Below the pieces are notes generated by a model. It did no database searches, was not told the origin of the DNA, and saw nothing but the letters and a program-made list of their open reading frames with translations. A stretch of 64,000 nucleotides of DNA from Nephrocerus scutellatus (taxonomy: Eukaryota > Arthropoda > Insecta > Diptera > Pipunculidae): NCBI GenBank assembly GCA_947095585.1, contig OX352761.1:52006019-52070018 (forward strand), in the 5' to 3' direction. Each line of letters begins with the position of its first letter. Position 1 is the stretch's first letter. Below are positions 42,268 through 52,730 of this stretch, in pieces. Made by a program: the position numbers and the translations under genes.

Positions 42268-43085
42268 TCAGTTTTCCTCGGTAGGGTTTGCTTTGTAAAA
42301 CCGAAAGCATGTCTCTCTAATCCTAGAAGCCTCTTTACAGCTCAAGTCATACCATCCATCTTCCCTTGATTTGATATATTTATTCCTGAAAGTGATAAAC
42401 TTTCTCATACTAATAAGAATGATGTTTGCGACTGCATCAGCGGCGGTATCCACGTTGCTATCACGAAGAAATAGCGACCAGTTAGTTCTCCCAAAGAAGT
42501 TGTTAAGCCCGTCCCAATTGGCTTTCTCGTATTGCCATAACATTAGCTGAAATTAGCTGATACTACACAATGGTCTGACGAGCCTAGAGGCGATAATACA
42601 TTGACGGAGTATTTCTCAGGACGAGAGGTAAGGAACAAGTAAAGGGTGTTAGCAGAATGATATGCAATGTCAGGTAATCGGGTAGGCTCATTTACAAGCT
42701 GAGTAAGGTGATTAAACTCAGCGAATAACTCAACACACCTTCCTTCGGGTGTTGTCTGGCCAGAATGGCGAAGCCACCCAGAATTGTGTACATTGAAATC
42801 GCCCGCAATAACGATTTCATGTTTTTTATCAATTCTTAAGATTGAATCAGACAGTGCATCAAACTCACTCTGAGTTGAAACACTACTAAGTTGGGGCTTC
42901 TGTAAAGAAAACAGTAGTAGATGTTGCGCTCTTGTACCTTAACTTTGAGCCAAATGAAATTGAATTCCGGTTTGGAACTTTGGCTAAATTGAGGCAAAAG
43001 CTGAAACGCAACATCATCCTGACATAGATTGCGAGTCCGCATCGAGAGAAAAATAATGGCACCAAGCTATACCCAGGCAGATTAA
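42268..43085 (-). pseudogene. CR1-type endonuclease and linker, copy 2
   Basis: The minus frame 43042-42836 has ERNIYYCFLYRSPN, a central EEP-endonuclease strand. After a frame change come VIVAGDFNVHNSGWLRHSG (about 42815-42760), LFAEFNHLTQLVNEPTRLPD and LGSSDHCVV (near 42570). The linker ANWDGLNNFFGRTNWSLFLRD runs from 42540. The frames are broken, so no enzyme is made. The N-terminal catalytic part is lost beyond 43085. Confidence 0.75.
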
Positions 43086-43640
43086 AGCCGGTATTATATT
43101 TGCTTAGGGCAATTTGCGTTTTTGTTGTTGTTAAGTTTTTGTTTTATGTTGTGCAATGGCAATGCGCAGCACATCTGCGCACGACGGCGTATCATTGTGT
43201 TCATGCAGTCATGGTTGAGACCGCTGCCCGTCGGCTCGTTTGTGTTTTTTTTTATTTGATTTGCGTTTGAGTACCTCGTTAAACGAAACTGCTTTCTTTT
43301 GGTCGGAGTGGAAATATATTTTTTTTCGAAAATCCTTGATATTGGCAGTTCGTTTAAAGGTTTCGATCACTAATTTTAAATAACTATGATTTGTGTGTAA
43401 CTGCATGTTACAAGTTAAACGAGACGTAACAGGTGATATATAAATATTCCAACAAACCCAACTTCGAAAGTGTAGTTAAAAATTTCATACTACGACGAGC
43501 ATGTGCGATTTTCCTAAGCCCGCCAGAAACCAGGAGGGCGCAGTGCATTAATCCGAACGGCATCGTCCAGAGAAAAAAAAGGAAGGCTTTCTTCATAAGT
43601 TAGATTATTTCGTTCGAGTGGCTAAGAAAAGAAAAAAAAA
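43086..43640. other. Low-content region with a possible RT scrap
   Basis: No gene is supported. The minus-strand frame 43596-43408 contains TMPFGLMHC, which resembles the MPFGL motif of Ty3/BEL RT but is too short to classify. Confidence 0.35.
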
Positions 43641-43945
43641 CAACCCATAAAAATTTTCATGTAAATTCTCTAATAGGAAATGGGTATGTATTTGAAGAAA
43701 ACCGGGCTAATTTTTTAAAATTTTAAATGGACACCACACGGGTCTCAGGGTCTCCTCAGGGTCTCCAAAATTTTTACAAAAAGTGTTATCCATCGGAGAT
43801 ACACATGTGTGTTAAATTTGAAGAAAATCGGGTTAATTTTTCCCCCCGTTTTCACGATTTCGACCCCGTGAAAGAAAGTGTTGCCTCCGGAAATACACAT
43901 GTGTGCAAAATTTCAATAAAATCGGGCTTTGGGAACATTTAATTC
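43641..43945 (-). repeat. ~115-bp repeat units in inverted orientation
   Basis: ATCGGAGATACACATGTGT (near 43794) and GGAAATACACATGTGTGCA (near 43888) are the reverse complement of the repeat core seen at 7680-9500. A copy lies at about 46790-47090 in block C of the second duplication unit. Confidence 0.75.
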
Positions 43946-44193
43946 TACGCCGAAATCGAGGAAACCTCTACGAGAAGACCATATACGATTTCCCCGGCTC
44001 GCAAGAAAGCAACATGTTAACTTGTGTTAATCCGAAGCAAAGAAAACCTATACCGAAGCCCGAGGATCCAGTCCAGAGACGCCGAGTTATACAATTTGGT
44101 CTTTTTTGTGTTCTTTATTAACGACAACGTCGAAAAAAAGGGGGGGCCCTTTGGATCAAACCCCAATAATTAACTAACACCCCTTTGTTTCAG

Positions 44194-44245
44194 TTGCCGT
44201 CATCGTCGTCAGCGCTGTCGAGGAGGATGGTGGTTGAATTCCAAA
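44194..44245 (+). other. Exon-like segment with splice signals
   Basis: The 52-bp segment is preceded by a branch-point-like TAACTAAC (44171-44178), a pyrimidine tract and TTTCAG (44188-44193). It is followed by GTAAGT (44246-44251). It is open in the frame that reads LPSSSSALSRRMVVEFQ. The copy at 47344-47395 keeps all signals. No partner exon was identified. Confidence 0.35.
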
Positions 44246-44439
44246 GTAAGTAGATTGTGCATTTTCTTTTATTTCATCGCCTTTTTTTTATTTTTTGAGA
44301 TTTTTTTCTTTTCCCATCAATTTTGTTTTTCTTCCTCTATTACTCAACCCAAACACATTACAAAATCCCAAGAAAAAAAATATGCTACTTTAATTTTTTT
44401 TTGTATCCTAACTACATTTTTTCCCTAAAATATATCTTA

Positions 44440-44960
44440 AACAAATACATATACCTTAAAACTAGAAGAACACTTTGTTATAGTTTACAAGAAAAAATTG
44501 CTACATTATCTTATTTTTATTATCATACTACCTTTTTTTATACCTAAAATATATCTAAATAAATACTTATACCTTAAAACTAGGATTTTTATGGTTTTAT
44601 AAAATTAAAAAAAAAAGCTACTTGATTTTTTTAGTATAAAAAATAAATTTGATTTTTTTATTTCATACCTAAAATATATCTTAAATAAATACTTATACCT
44701 TAAAACTAGGATATAATGATAAAACATACCTTAAAACTAGGATAACACTTTGTTTGGTTTTATAAAATTAAAGAAAAAATGCTACTTGTTTTTTTGTATC
44801 ATGAAAATTTGCTAATTTTTTTGCTTGTATCATACCTACATTTTTATACCTAATATATATATATTAAATAAATACGTATACCCTAAAACTAGGATAAAAC
44901 ATACGTTAAAACTAGAATAACACTTTGTTTTCAGTTTTTTTTACAATTACATATGCAGAA
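44440..44960. repeat. AT-rich minisatellite, ~120-bp period
   Basis: TATACCTTAAAACTAG recurs at about 44450, 44570 and 44693, with shorter-spaced variants near 44728, 44880 and 44903. CCTAAAATATATCTTAAATAA-type blocks lie between. The same array is at about 47600-48110 in the duplicate. Confidence 0.7.
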
Positions 44961-44999
44961 AAGGCTACCTTTTCTTTTACTACCTATTATATGTAGGAA

Positions 45000-45590
45000 G
45001 TAACGACATTTCGAAAATAAATCTGATAAATAAAGTGCACCCCCTTATTTTGTACTGATCCGAAATTCGTTTGTTTCTTCATTATTTAAGCAGAATCAAG
45101 CTACGTTATCGATGGGCCCCCTCACTTCGCATAGCTAGTAGGCGACCCCTGGGAGCAGGTTCTGATGACCAGAGGAGCAACTCCCTGGTTATCTTTTTTT
45201 TCTTCGTTTGAAAGCACGTATTTTTTTATGGTGAAGTTGATAGCGGATGGTCGTGAAAGAACCCACCCATTTCGGCGAGCTAGGATGAGCAACAACAAGA
45301 CGTGCACCCCGCACCACACCGTTCGCTATGGGGAAAGTTACGCAAACAGTTCTCACAATATAACAAGCGTTGTTGTGCAGTTACGCGAACTAAACATCTA
45401 TAGAATAACTGGAACTATAAAAAAACGGCTCACTTCGTTACACAGAGGACGATATTATGGCTGAAATTAAGTAAATGAGTCTGCGACAATTCTTTCTGCA
45501 AATAGACGAATTAGAAATGACATCGTTAATAATTACTTCAAATTAAAAAAACAAATATGTTTATTTAGCAAAAACCATTTATTAGTTTAT
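45000..45590. other. Non-coding DNA with an unexplained short frame
   Basis: 45165-45464 is open for 99 codons on the plus strand but shows no family resemblance. Its copy at 48315 stops after 71 codons by a single C-to-T change. I do not call it a gene. Confidence 0.4.
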
Positions 45591-45935
45591 TGATTTTTAT
45601 TAATTCATATAAATATAATAAAATTAAATTAAACTTAAACTTAATGTCTTTTTCTTCTAAGTATTCTCCAGAATTCTGCAGAACTTTAAACTCCAGTTCT
45701 TTAATTTTAGTTCCCGCTCCCTTATATTTAGTTCATTCTCTTTTAGATTAATTTCTTATTTTTTTAATATTATTTTATCTGTTCAAAATGTTCATAATTT
45801 TTTAACTTGATAAATTTTTTCTAAATATTCTTCATTTTCATTCGAATAGTTTCGTGCTAAACTAAGATTTGCCTCCAAATACGAAATTAAATAGTCATTT
45901 TGCTCATCGCTTGCTTTTATTTATTAGTTAATAAA
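45590..45935 (-). pseudogene. Decayed coding remnant, possibly the Myb/SANT-like protein of a Harbinger element
   Basis: Minus-strand reading from about 45918 gives ASDEQNDYLISYLEANLSLA followed by RNYSNENEEYLEKIYQVKKL and a stop. After a gap with stops, LKENELNIRERELK and, one frame over, ELEFKVLQNSGEYLEEKD follow (about 45745-45650). The charged helical C-terminus resembles the tail of Myb/SANT-like second ORFs of PIF/Harbinger elements, but no DNA-binding core is visible. A second copy is at 48740-49085. Confidence 0.4.
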
Positions 45936-45936
45936 A

Positions 45937-46165
45937 ATATATAAACAATGTAATTTCCTCGTTTATCACCGAATAACAAATGATGACTTAGTTTTACAAA
46001 TATATGACCTTTATTTTCTCAGTCAGTAAACAGGAATCGCTTTTATGAGTTTCTTATACCAGTTAGAATGTTTATACTAATTAAAGTCTTTGACTTGTCT
46101 TATAGAACCGGAATTCGGCTGCAGCACATGTATAGCCCAGTACGCAAATTCCGGTTCTATGACAG
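45937..46165. repeat. ~190-bp dispersed repeat with hairpin end, copy 1
   Basis: It runs from ATAAACAATGTAATTTCCTC to a hairpin ATAGAACCGGAATT..AATTCCGGTTCTAT (46103-46161). Copy 2 is at 49087-49311. A diverged copy at about 49878-50062 ends at AGAACCGGAATTCGGCTGCA without the second arm. Confidence 0.7.
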
Positions 46166-48739
46166 TAAAGAATGACAAATGTCTTTATTTATTTTTTTCG
46201 ACTCATTCTCATCAAATTTTCGATTCTCGTATGGCAAGTGAGTTTCGAAATTACGTAACTTTAAATGCAAGAGTCTTGCAGTCTTGCAGTCTTGCATACA
46301 TTTTTGTTGGTCTTGGTCTTGGTCTTGCAACTGAATGATTGGTCTTGGTGTTGGTCTTGCATTTTTTGAAAGACCAAGACAAGACTGCAAGACCAAGACC
46401 AATTATGCTCATCACTATTTGAAATATCAAGTGCAACAGCTTTGCTTTCTCCAAAATGATGCAAAGATCGGTTCCACTGTTCGGTGAGATAGACCATCAA
46501 ATCACCATTAGAACGTTGCCCACGAAATCCATACTGCCGGTCACTAAGGATTTCGTTGGTTTCAAGATATTTCTTAAGCTGATAATTGATCAGCGTTTCC
46601 AAGACCTTGGAAAAAATGGATGTAAGTGCTTTGGGTCGGTACGAAGAAGGAGACGACGGCTCGCCTTTTTTGGGTATGGGCTAGACAAATGCTCTTTTCC
46701 AACTTCTCGGGAAGAGTCCAGAAGAATAGGATAGGCTTTCTTCATAAGTTAGATTATTTCGTTCGAGTGGCTAAGAAAAGAAAAAAAAACAACCCATAAA
46801 AATTTTCATGTAAATTCTCTAATAGGAAATGGGTATGTATTTGAAGAAAACCGGGCTAATTTTTAAAAATTTTAAATTGACACCACACGGGTCTCAGGGT
46901 CTCCTCAGGGTCTCCAAAATTTTTACAAAAAGTGTTATCCATCGGAGATACACATGTGTGTTAAATTTGAAGAAAATCGGGTTAATTTTTCCCCCCGTTT
47001 TCACGATTTCGACCCCGTGAAAGAAAGTGTTGCCTCCGGAAATACACATGTGTGCAAAATTTCAATAAAATCGGGCTTTGGGAACATTTAATTCTACGCC
47101 GAAATCGAGGAAACCTCTACGAGAAGACCATATACGATTTCCCCGGCTCGCAAGAAAGCAACATGTTAACTTGTGTTAATCCGAAGCAAAGAAAACCTAT
47201 ACCGAAGCCCGAGGATCCAGTCCAGAGACGCCGAGTTATACAATTTGGTCTTTTTTGTGTTTTTTATTAAGGACAACGTCGAAAAAAAGGGGGGGGGCCC
47301 TTTGGATCAAACCCCAATAATTAACTAACACCCCTTTGTTTCAGTTGCCGTCATCGTCTTCAGCGCTGTCGAGGAGGATGGTGGTTGAATTCCAAAGTAA
47401 GTAGATTGTGCATTTTCTTTTATTTCATCGCCTTTTTTTTATTTTTTGAGATTTTTTTCTTTTCCCATCAATTTTGTTTTTCTTCCTCTATTACTCAACC
47501 CAAACACATTACAAAATCCCAAGAAAAAAAATATGCTACTTTAATTTTTTTTTTGTATCCTAACTACATTTTTTCCCTAAAATATATCTTAAACAAATAC
47601 ATATACCTTAAAACTAGAAGAACACTTTGTTATAGTTTACAAGAAAAAATTGCTACATTATCTTATTTTTATTATCATACTACCTTTTTTTATACCTAAA
47701 ATATATCTAAATAAATACTTATACCTTAAAACTAGGATTTTTATGGTTTTATAAAATTAAAAAAAAAGCTACTTGATTTTTTTAGTATAAAAAATAAATT
47801 TGATTTTTTTATTTCATACCTAAAATATATCTTAAATAAATACTTATACCTTAAAACTAGGATATAATGATAAAACATACCTTAAAACTAGGATAACACT
47901 TTGTTTGGTTTTATAAAATTAAAGAAAAAATGCTACTTGTTTTTTTGTATCATGAAAATTTGCTAATTTTTTTGCTTGTATCATACCTACATTTTTATAC
48001 CTAATATATATATATTAAATAAATACGTATACCCTAAAACTAGGATAAAACATACGTTAAAACTAGAATAACACTTTGTTTTCAGTTTTTTTTACAATTA
48101 CATATGCAGAAAAGGCTACCTTTTCTTTTCTACCTATTATATGTAGGAAGTAACGACATTTCGAAAATAAATCTGATAAATAAAGTGCACCCCCTTATTT
48201 TGTACTGATCCGAAATTCGTTTGTTTCTTCATTATTTAAGCAGAATCAAGCTACGTTATCGATGGGCCCCCTCACTTCGCATAGCTAGTAGGCGACCCCT
48301 GGGAGCAGGTTCTGATGACCAGAGGAGCAACTCCCTGGTTATCTTTTTTTTCTTCGTTTGAAAGCACGTATTTTTTTATGGTGAAGTTGATAGCGGATGG
48401 TCGTGAAAGAACCCACCCATTTCGGCGAGCTAGGATGAGCAACAACAAGACGTGCACCCCGCACCACACCGTTCGCTTTGGGGAAAGTTACGCAAACAGT
48501 TCTCACAATATAACAAGCGTTGTTGTGTAGTTACGCGAACTAAACATCTATAGAATAACTGGAACTATAAAAAAACGGCTCACTTCGTTACACAGAGGAC
48601 GATATTATGGCTGAAATTAAGTAAATGAGTCTGCGACAATTCTTTCTGCAAATAGACGAATTAGAAATGACATCGTTAATAATTACTTCAAATTAAAAAA
48701 ACAAATATGTTTATTTAGCAAAAACCATTTATTAGTTTA

Positions 48740-49085
48740 TTGATTTTTATTAATTCATATAAATATAATAAAATTAAATTAAACTTAAACTTAATGTCTT
48801 TTTCTTCTAAGTATTCTCCAGAATTCTGCAGAACTTTAAACTCCAGTTCTTTAATTTTAGTTCCCGCTCCCTTATATTTAGTTCATTCTCTTTTAGATTA
48901 ATTTCTTATTTTTTTAATATTATTTTATCTGTTCAAAATGTTCATAATTTTTTAACTTGATAAATTTTTTCTAAATATTCTTCATTTTCATTCGAATAGT
49001 TTCGTGCTAAACTAAGATTTGCCTCCAAATACGAAATTAAATAGTCATTTTGCTCATCGCTTGCTTTTATTTATTAGTTAATAAA
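48740..49085 (-). pseudogene. Second copy of the decayed Myb/SANT-like remnant
   Basis: This is an effectively identical duplicate of 45590-45935, carried by block C of the segmental duplication. It adds no independent evidence of function. Confidence 0.38.
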
Positions 49086-49086
49086 A

Positions 49087-49311
49087 ATATATAAACAATG
49101 TAATTTCCTCGTTTATCACCGAATAACAAATGATGACTTAGTTTTACAAATATATGACCTTTATTTTCTCAGTCAGTAAACAGGAATCGCTTTTATGAGT
49201 TTCTTATACCAGTTAGAATGTTTATACTAATTAAAGTCTTTGACTTGTCTTATAGAACCGGAATTCGGCTGCAGCACATGTATAGCCCAGTACGCAAATT
49301 CCGGTTCTATG
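49087..49311. repeat. ~190-bp dispersed repeat with hairpin end, copy 2
   Basis: Duplicate of 45937-46161. Beyond it, at 49401, the sequence leaves the duplicated block for unique DNA. Confidence 0.7.
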
Positions 49312-49546
49312 ACAGTAAAGAATGACAAATGTCTTTATTTATTTTTTTCGACTCATTCTCATCAAATTTTCGATTCTCGTATGGCAAGTGAGTTTCGAAA
49401 TGTGCTAAATTTTAAAACACGGTCGTTTTGGTTGGTTGTGCTCTAATTTAACATTTCTTGAACTAAATTGAGTTATGTGATTGTCTTATCGTGTCGACAG
49501 AAATTGTTTTTTTAAATTAAAATAAAATTGATTTGATTTGTGAACT

Positions 49547-49781
49547 ATGATTAAATTATTAAGGAATGGATTCTTGCTAATTCGAGCTCGTAGAAGATTA
49601 ACTTCCAATCGGAGGTAAAGTTTAACTTTGTGAACACAAAAATGTTAGGTTTTTTAATTTATTTTATTTTATTTTTAGATTGCGGCTGTTAAGATTTCGA
49701 AGAAATTTACGGAATAACAATGATCAATTTGAAGCTGGTACTAACCCAGAATTTATTCGTTTTGTTTTTTTGGTTAAATAA
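49547..49781 (+). pseudogene. Candidate two-exon N-terminus of a HARBI1-like transposase
   Basis: Exon 1 (49547-49614) starts MIKLLRNGFLLIRARRRL. A 64-nt intron with GTAAAG donor and TTTTTAG acceptor (49615-49678) follows, and exon 2 (49679-49781) joins in frame to give RLRLLRFRRNLRNNNDQFEA then NPEFIRFVFLVK and a stop. The basic start followed by a PEFIR.xRL-like stretch recalls the N-terminus of PIF/Harbinger nucleases in flies. Only 56 codons remain before TAA. The intron and frame are seen in sequence; the family is inference. Confidence 0.42.
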
Positions 49782-50253
49782 ATTTATTTGTAAAATATTA
49801 ATAGATTTAATTTAACCGCACATGGAACGCTTTTTTGCGTTGGTCTGACATACTCGTAGTATTGGTTAATACAAAAATATAAACAATGTAATTTCCTCGT
49901 TTATCACCGAAATTATGACGTAGTATGACAGATATTATGACTTTTTCCTCAGTCATTAAACAGGAATTGCTCTTAATATAAGTTTCTTTTATATCAGTTA
50001 GAATTTTTATATTAGTAAAGTCATAAATGACTTTTCTCATAGAACCGGAATTCGGCTGCAGGACAGCAACATTCCTGAAACAAACCCTAAATTTGTTCTA
50101 AAAATTGAACGAAGATATACTTCCTACAATACCACATAACTTCATGTACAAGAAAGAGCTCGTTATACGATTTTTACCTAACTTTTTGAAAACATTCCAA
50201 GTTCATAAAAGAAAATTTATCATGCCCACCTATTATCCATTCTAAGCTTAATA
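49782..50253. other. Non-coding flank of the errantivirus array
   Basis: It contains the third, diverged copy of the ~190-bp repeat (about 49878-50062) and otherwise nothing recognised. The four bases before the LTR (50250-50253) read AATA and may be one copy of the target duplication; its partner lies outside the window. Confidence 0.5.
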
Positions 50254-50735
50254 ATTTTGTTTTCGATTCAAAAGAATATATTTTTAAAAAAATAAAATAT
50301 ATATTCAGAAAACGTTCTTTTACAAAAGTATTTACAAGATAGATTTATAACAGCTTTTTTAACACAACTTGTTTCTTTATAATATTCACTTATTAATAAT
50401 TCACAACGAAGAACTGAGCAACGAAAACTGTACTGTACGGAACTGTATTGAACTGCTGAACTGAACTGCTTGTGTATTTGCATGCAGCTTAAATACTATT
50501 TTGAACTGTTGGACTTTGATCTTGTCCTTGGATTTACGGAGTAAACATGTAGATCTCTTAGATCGCAAAATGTGATAATAATTTTTCATGTTGGAACATG
50601 TCTTTGAATTTGGTAAACAAGATAAGGATGTGTAAATGGTAAAAAAGATAAGAATGTATCAAAACAAGATATGAATGTGTATGCGCAATTGGACATCTGG
50701 TTGTCCTTGAATTTAGAAGATGTAAACATGTTGAT
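50254..50735 (-). repeat. 3' LTR of errantivirus copy 1
   Basis: The low-coordinate edge (50254, ATTTTGTTTTCGATTC) equals 57607, where the primer site ends, so it is the LTR terminus. The other edge cannot be set by comparison because both LTRs here are followed by env; 50735 is an estimate. Inside, on the minus strand, AGATCTAAGAGATC.ACATG occurs twice (about 50752 and 50560), a direct repeat. Confidence 0.7.
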
Positions 50736-50738
50736 CTC

Positions 50739-52376
50739 TTAGATCTGAATTAGAGATAAGGAATGGAATTTTCCATTAGGACTGCGCGTATGAGTAATAT
50801 TATGATTGAATATATACAATATGATTACATAGTTATTCATATTATTTGGAATGTATGAGGTGTGGGATCTACTGCTACCGTTAGCCTGAGGCTCCGACGA
50901 AGTTACAATTTTAATGGTGTTTTTATGCTTATTAATTTTGTATATTGATAGTGCAATAATTATAATGCTTATTATTAAAATATAAGTGATATGATAAAAT
51001 ATTTTATGTGTATTGTTCAGAGTTATTTCTTCAATTTGTTTTCTATTTGTTTCATGTTTTTGGATATGAAAATCCTCAAGTTTTATCATTTCTATGGTTT
51101 TACTTTCTTTTATCTCTGATACAAAATATGGGAGAATAACACTATCTTTTATTTTAAAATATGTGTTATTTTTTATGACTATATTACAATTTTCAAATTT
51201 AATTAACTTGCTTCCGGATATGTTTAATTTTAATTTGTTACAATTATGTTCAATATTTATATTTGCAACATTTTTTGTCAAAATAATTCCGGGTATTATT
51301 TCTTTTATTTTATTTCCCGTAAAGTTTTTCATTGGACAATATGCTTCTTTAAATTTAATAATATTTGAAGTACAGTTATCATTTATTTCATGTAAGTTTT
51401 TCTTTAATTTATCTTTAACCTTTCTGTTATATACTTTATTATTCTCGTCTATAATAAAAATGCTTTCATTAAGCAGTATAGCTTTATTATTTTTATTTGG
51501 CATCGGTTCAATAATAATAGTGGAGTAGGAAATGGTAGAATATTGTGGTATTAATAGGACTATTATGATAAGTCTATTTTCGAAAATTACGGCTATTTTA
51601 GTGTCTTTAAAACCTTGTATACCTTCTGTTAGTTTTAGTTCTTCTTTTGTCAAAATGTTTCTAGTCAATATGCCAAGTTTGCTTGTTAAAATGATTTGTT
51701 CTATGTCGTCTATATGGTGTCGAAAAAGATTTATATCGTAATTAATTTGATAAATGTTTTGAACGTAGTCTATTTCGTCTTGTAAATTATTGAAATTGTT
51801 TTTATTTAATATCTTAATGTTATTTAAAAACTGTGTGATGTTTAATTGTTGCTTTTGAATATGGTCTGTTATGTCTTTTATTTGTTGAGAAATTTTGGAA
51901 TTAAAGGATATTTGTTTATTACTTTCTGATATTAATTCTTTATTATTTGTAGTAAGTGCTTCTAATTGGGTTTTTATTTCGATCTCATCTTGTGAGTCCA
52001 TTGTTCTTGCTAAGTATTTTAGTCCTGTGCCTAATATATTCATGAGTGCTCGTTTATTTTTAGAATGTGGTCTGAGATTGTATATTTTTTGTTCTAAGTG
52101 TTTATAGTTATGTACTAATGTGTTGAACATTGGGTTAGTTGTACCAATTTTTATTTTTATTAAGTTTATATTTTCGTTTATGTGATGCATTGTATTTTCT
52201 ATTTCTGTTATATTTATAATATGAAGGCTTTTGTTGAATTTTTCAATAAAATTAATATCGTCTTTCTTAATTGTCATGTATCCATTGTTGTTATTTAAGT
52301 CATGTATCTCTAGTGATTGTCCGTGTATTAAGGATAGTATTGTTGAAAATAATAAAATTATGATCTGGGAATTCAT
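50739..52376 (-). CDS. env: Env (fusion-type envelope protein) of errantivirus copy 1
   Basis: This 545-codon frame is open from ATG to stop. Residues 1-20 form a signal peptide ending near IHGQS. A basic KNKR at 106-109 is a furin-type cleavage site, followed by a hydrophobic ALMNILGTGLKYL stretch, the fusion-peptide position conserved between errantivirus Env and baculovirus F proteins. Many Asn-x-Ser/Thr sites and a long coiled region follow. A transmembrane helix lies at about 453-478 with a cytoplasmic tail of ~66 residues. The protein would sit in the cell membrane or particle envelope. Env normally needs a spliced mRNA; no splice sites were worked out. Confidence 0.85.
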   Translation of the reverse strand: MNSQIIILLFSTILSLIHGQSLEIHDLNNNNGYMTIKKDDINFIEKFNKSLHIINITEIENTMHHINENINLIKIKIGTTNPMFNTLVHNYKHLEQKIYNLRPHSKNKRALMNILGTGLKYLARTMDSQDEIEIKTQLEALTTNNKELISESNKQISFNSKISQQIKDITDHIQKQQLNITQFLNNIKILNKNNFNNLQDEIDYVQNIYQINYDINLFRHHIDDIEQIILTSKLGILTRNILTKEELKLTEGIQGFKDTKIAVIFENRLIIIVLLIPQYSTISYSTIIIEPMPNKNNKAILLNESIFIIDENNKVYNRKVKDKLKKNLHEINDNCTSNIIKFKEAYCPMKNFTGNKIKEIIPGIILTKNVANINIEHNCNKLKLNISGSKLIKFENCNIVIKNNTYFKIKDSVILPYFVSEIKESKTIEMIKLEDFHIQKHETNRKQIEEITLNNTHKIFYHITYILIISIIIIALSIYKINKHKNTIKIVTSSEPQANGSSRSHTSYIPNNMNNYVIILYIFNHNITHTRSPNGKFHSLSLIQI

Positions 52377-52730
52377 CTGTAAAAGATAGGAATATGTTAA
52401 GGTTTCCTTTTAGTAATTTTGTTTTTCGCTTGAATTGAAGGAGAGTCAATTGTTTGAAATTTCTTTTTACGCTTTATGTGTGATTTGTAATATTTTAAAC
52501 CAGATTCCTTATTAATAATATGATTTTCATCGATTTTCTCTGTATCAAGTTTCCTAAACTTTGTATGATTTTTTCCACCACGTTTTTTGTTCCAGGTTGT
52601 ATTTCTACTTCTTCCCTTCCTGCATTTAATTTATCGATAGTAATTTGCTTTTTCTTTAGAATTTTTTCTTTAATTTAATTATATTCATCATTTTTTATAG
52701 TTCCATTTTTAAAATCTATTGGCTTCTTAT
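52377..52730 (-). other. Decayed end of pol between integrase and env
   Basis: Minus-strand reading after the integrase stop at 52731 gives DKKPIDFKNGTIKNDEYN and then other-frame pieces such as KQITIDKLNAGREEVEIQPG, which look like the integrase C-terminal domain broken by several stops. The same breaks are in copy 2 (59730-60083). Confidence 0.6.

Larger units (their letters stand above)
39038..43085 (-). mobile_element. CR1/Jockey-type element, copy 2, interrupted by a hAT-type insertion
   Basis: Minus-strand order is endonuclease (43042-42545), linker (42543-42268), RT N-terminus (42141-41672), hAT insert (41671-40196), RT palm to C-terminus (40195-39185) and 3' UTR ending in a poly(A) seen as T at 39039-39050. 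The 3' end GAGCGTGCGTGAATTATA matches copy 1. Confidence 0.82.
41493..46251. repeat. Segmental duplication, first copy (blocks A-B-C)
   Basis: Block A (41493-41988) recurs at 46247-46734 and block C (43584-46251) at 46735-49401, each nearly identical. Block B (41989-43583) is absent from the second copy. GAAAT is shared at the outer joint (41493-41497, 46247-46251, 49397-49401) and AG at the B-deletion joint. Confidence 0.85.
46247..49401. repeat. Segmental duplication, second copy (blocks A-C)
   Basis: Landmarks recur at 3,149-3,151 bp. The copy begins with the right half of the hAT element plus CR1 RT N-terminus (46247-46734), skips 1.6 kb, and continues as 46735-49401. Small differences include a longer G run near 47290 and a base change at 48528 that makes a stop in a short frame. 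Confidence 0.85.

Noticed and set aside
43530..43596. Ty3/BEL reverse transcriptase from TMPFGLMHC
   Set aside because: Only about ten residues match and the flanks carry no other RT motif; too little to call.
45165..45464. 99-codon plus-strand frame
   Set aside because: No recognisable domain, and the copy at 48315 is stopped by one base change, so no sign of constraint.
51094..52107. Plus-strand hydrophobic open frames opposite env (and 58447-59460)
   Set aside because: They are antisense shadows of the env coding strand in AT-rich DNA.
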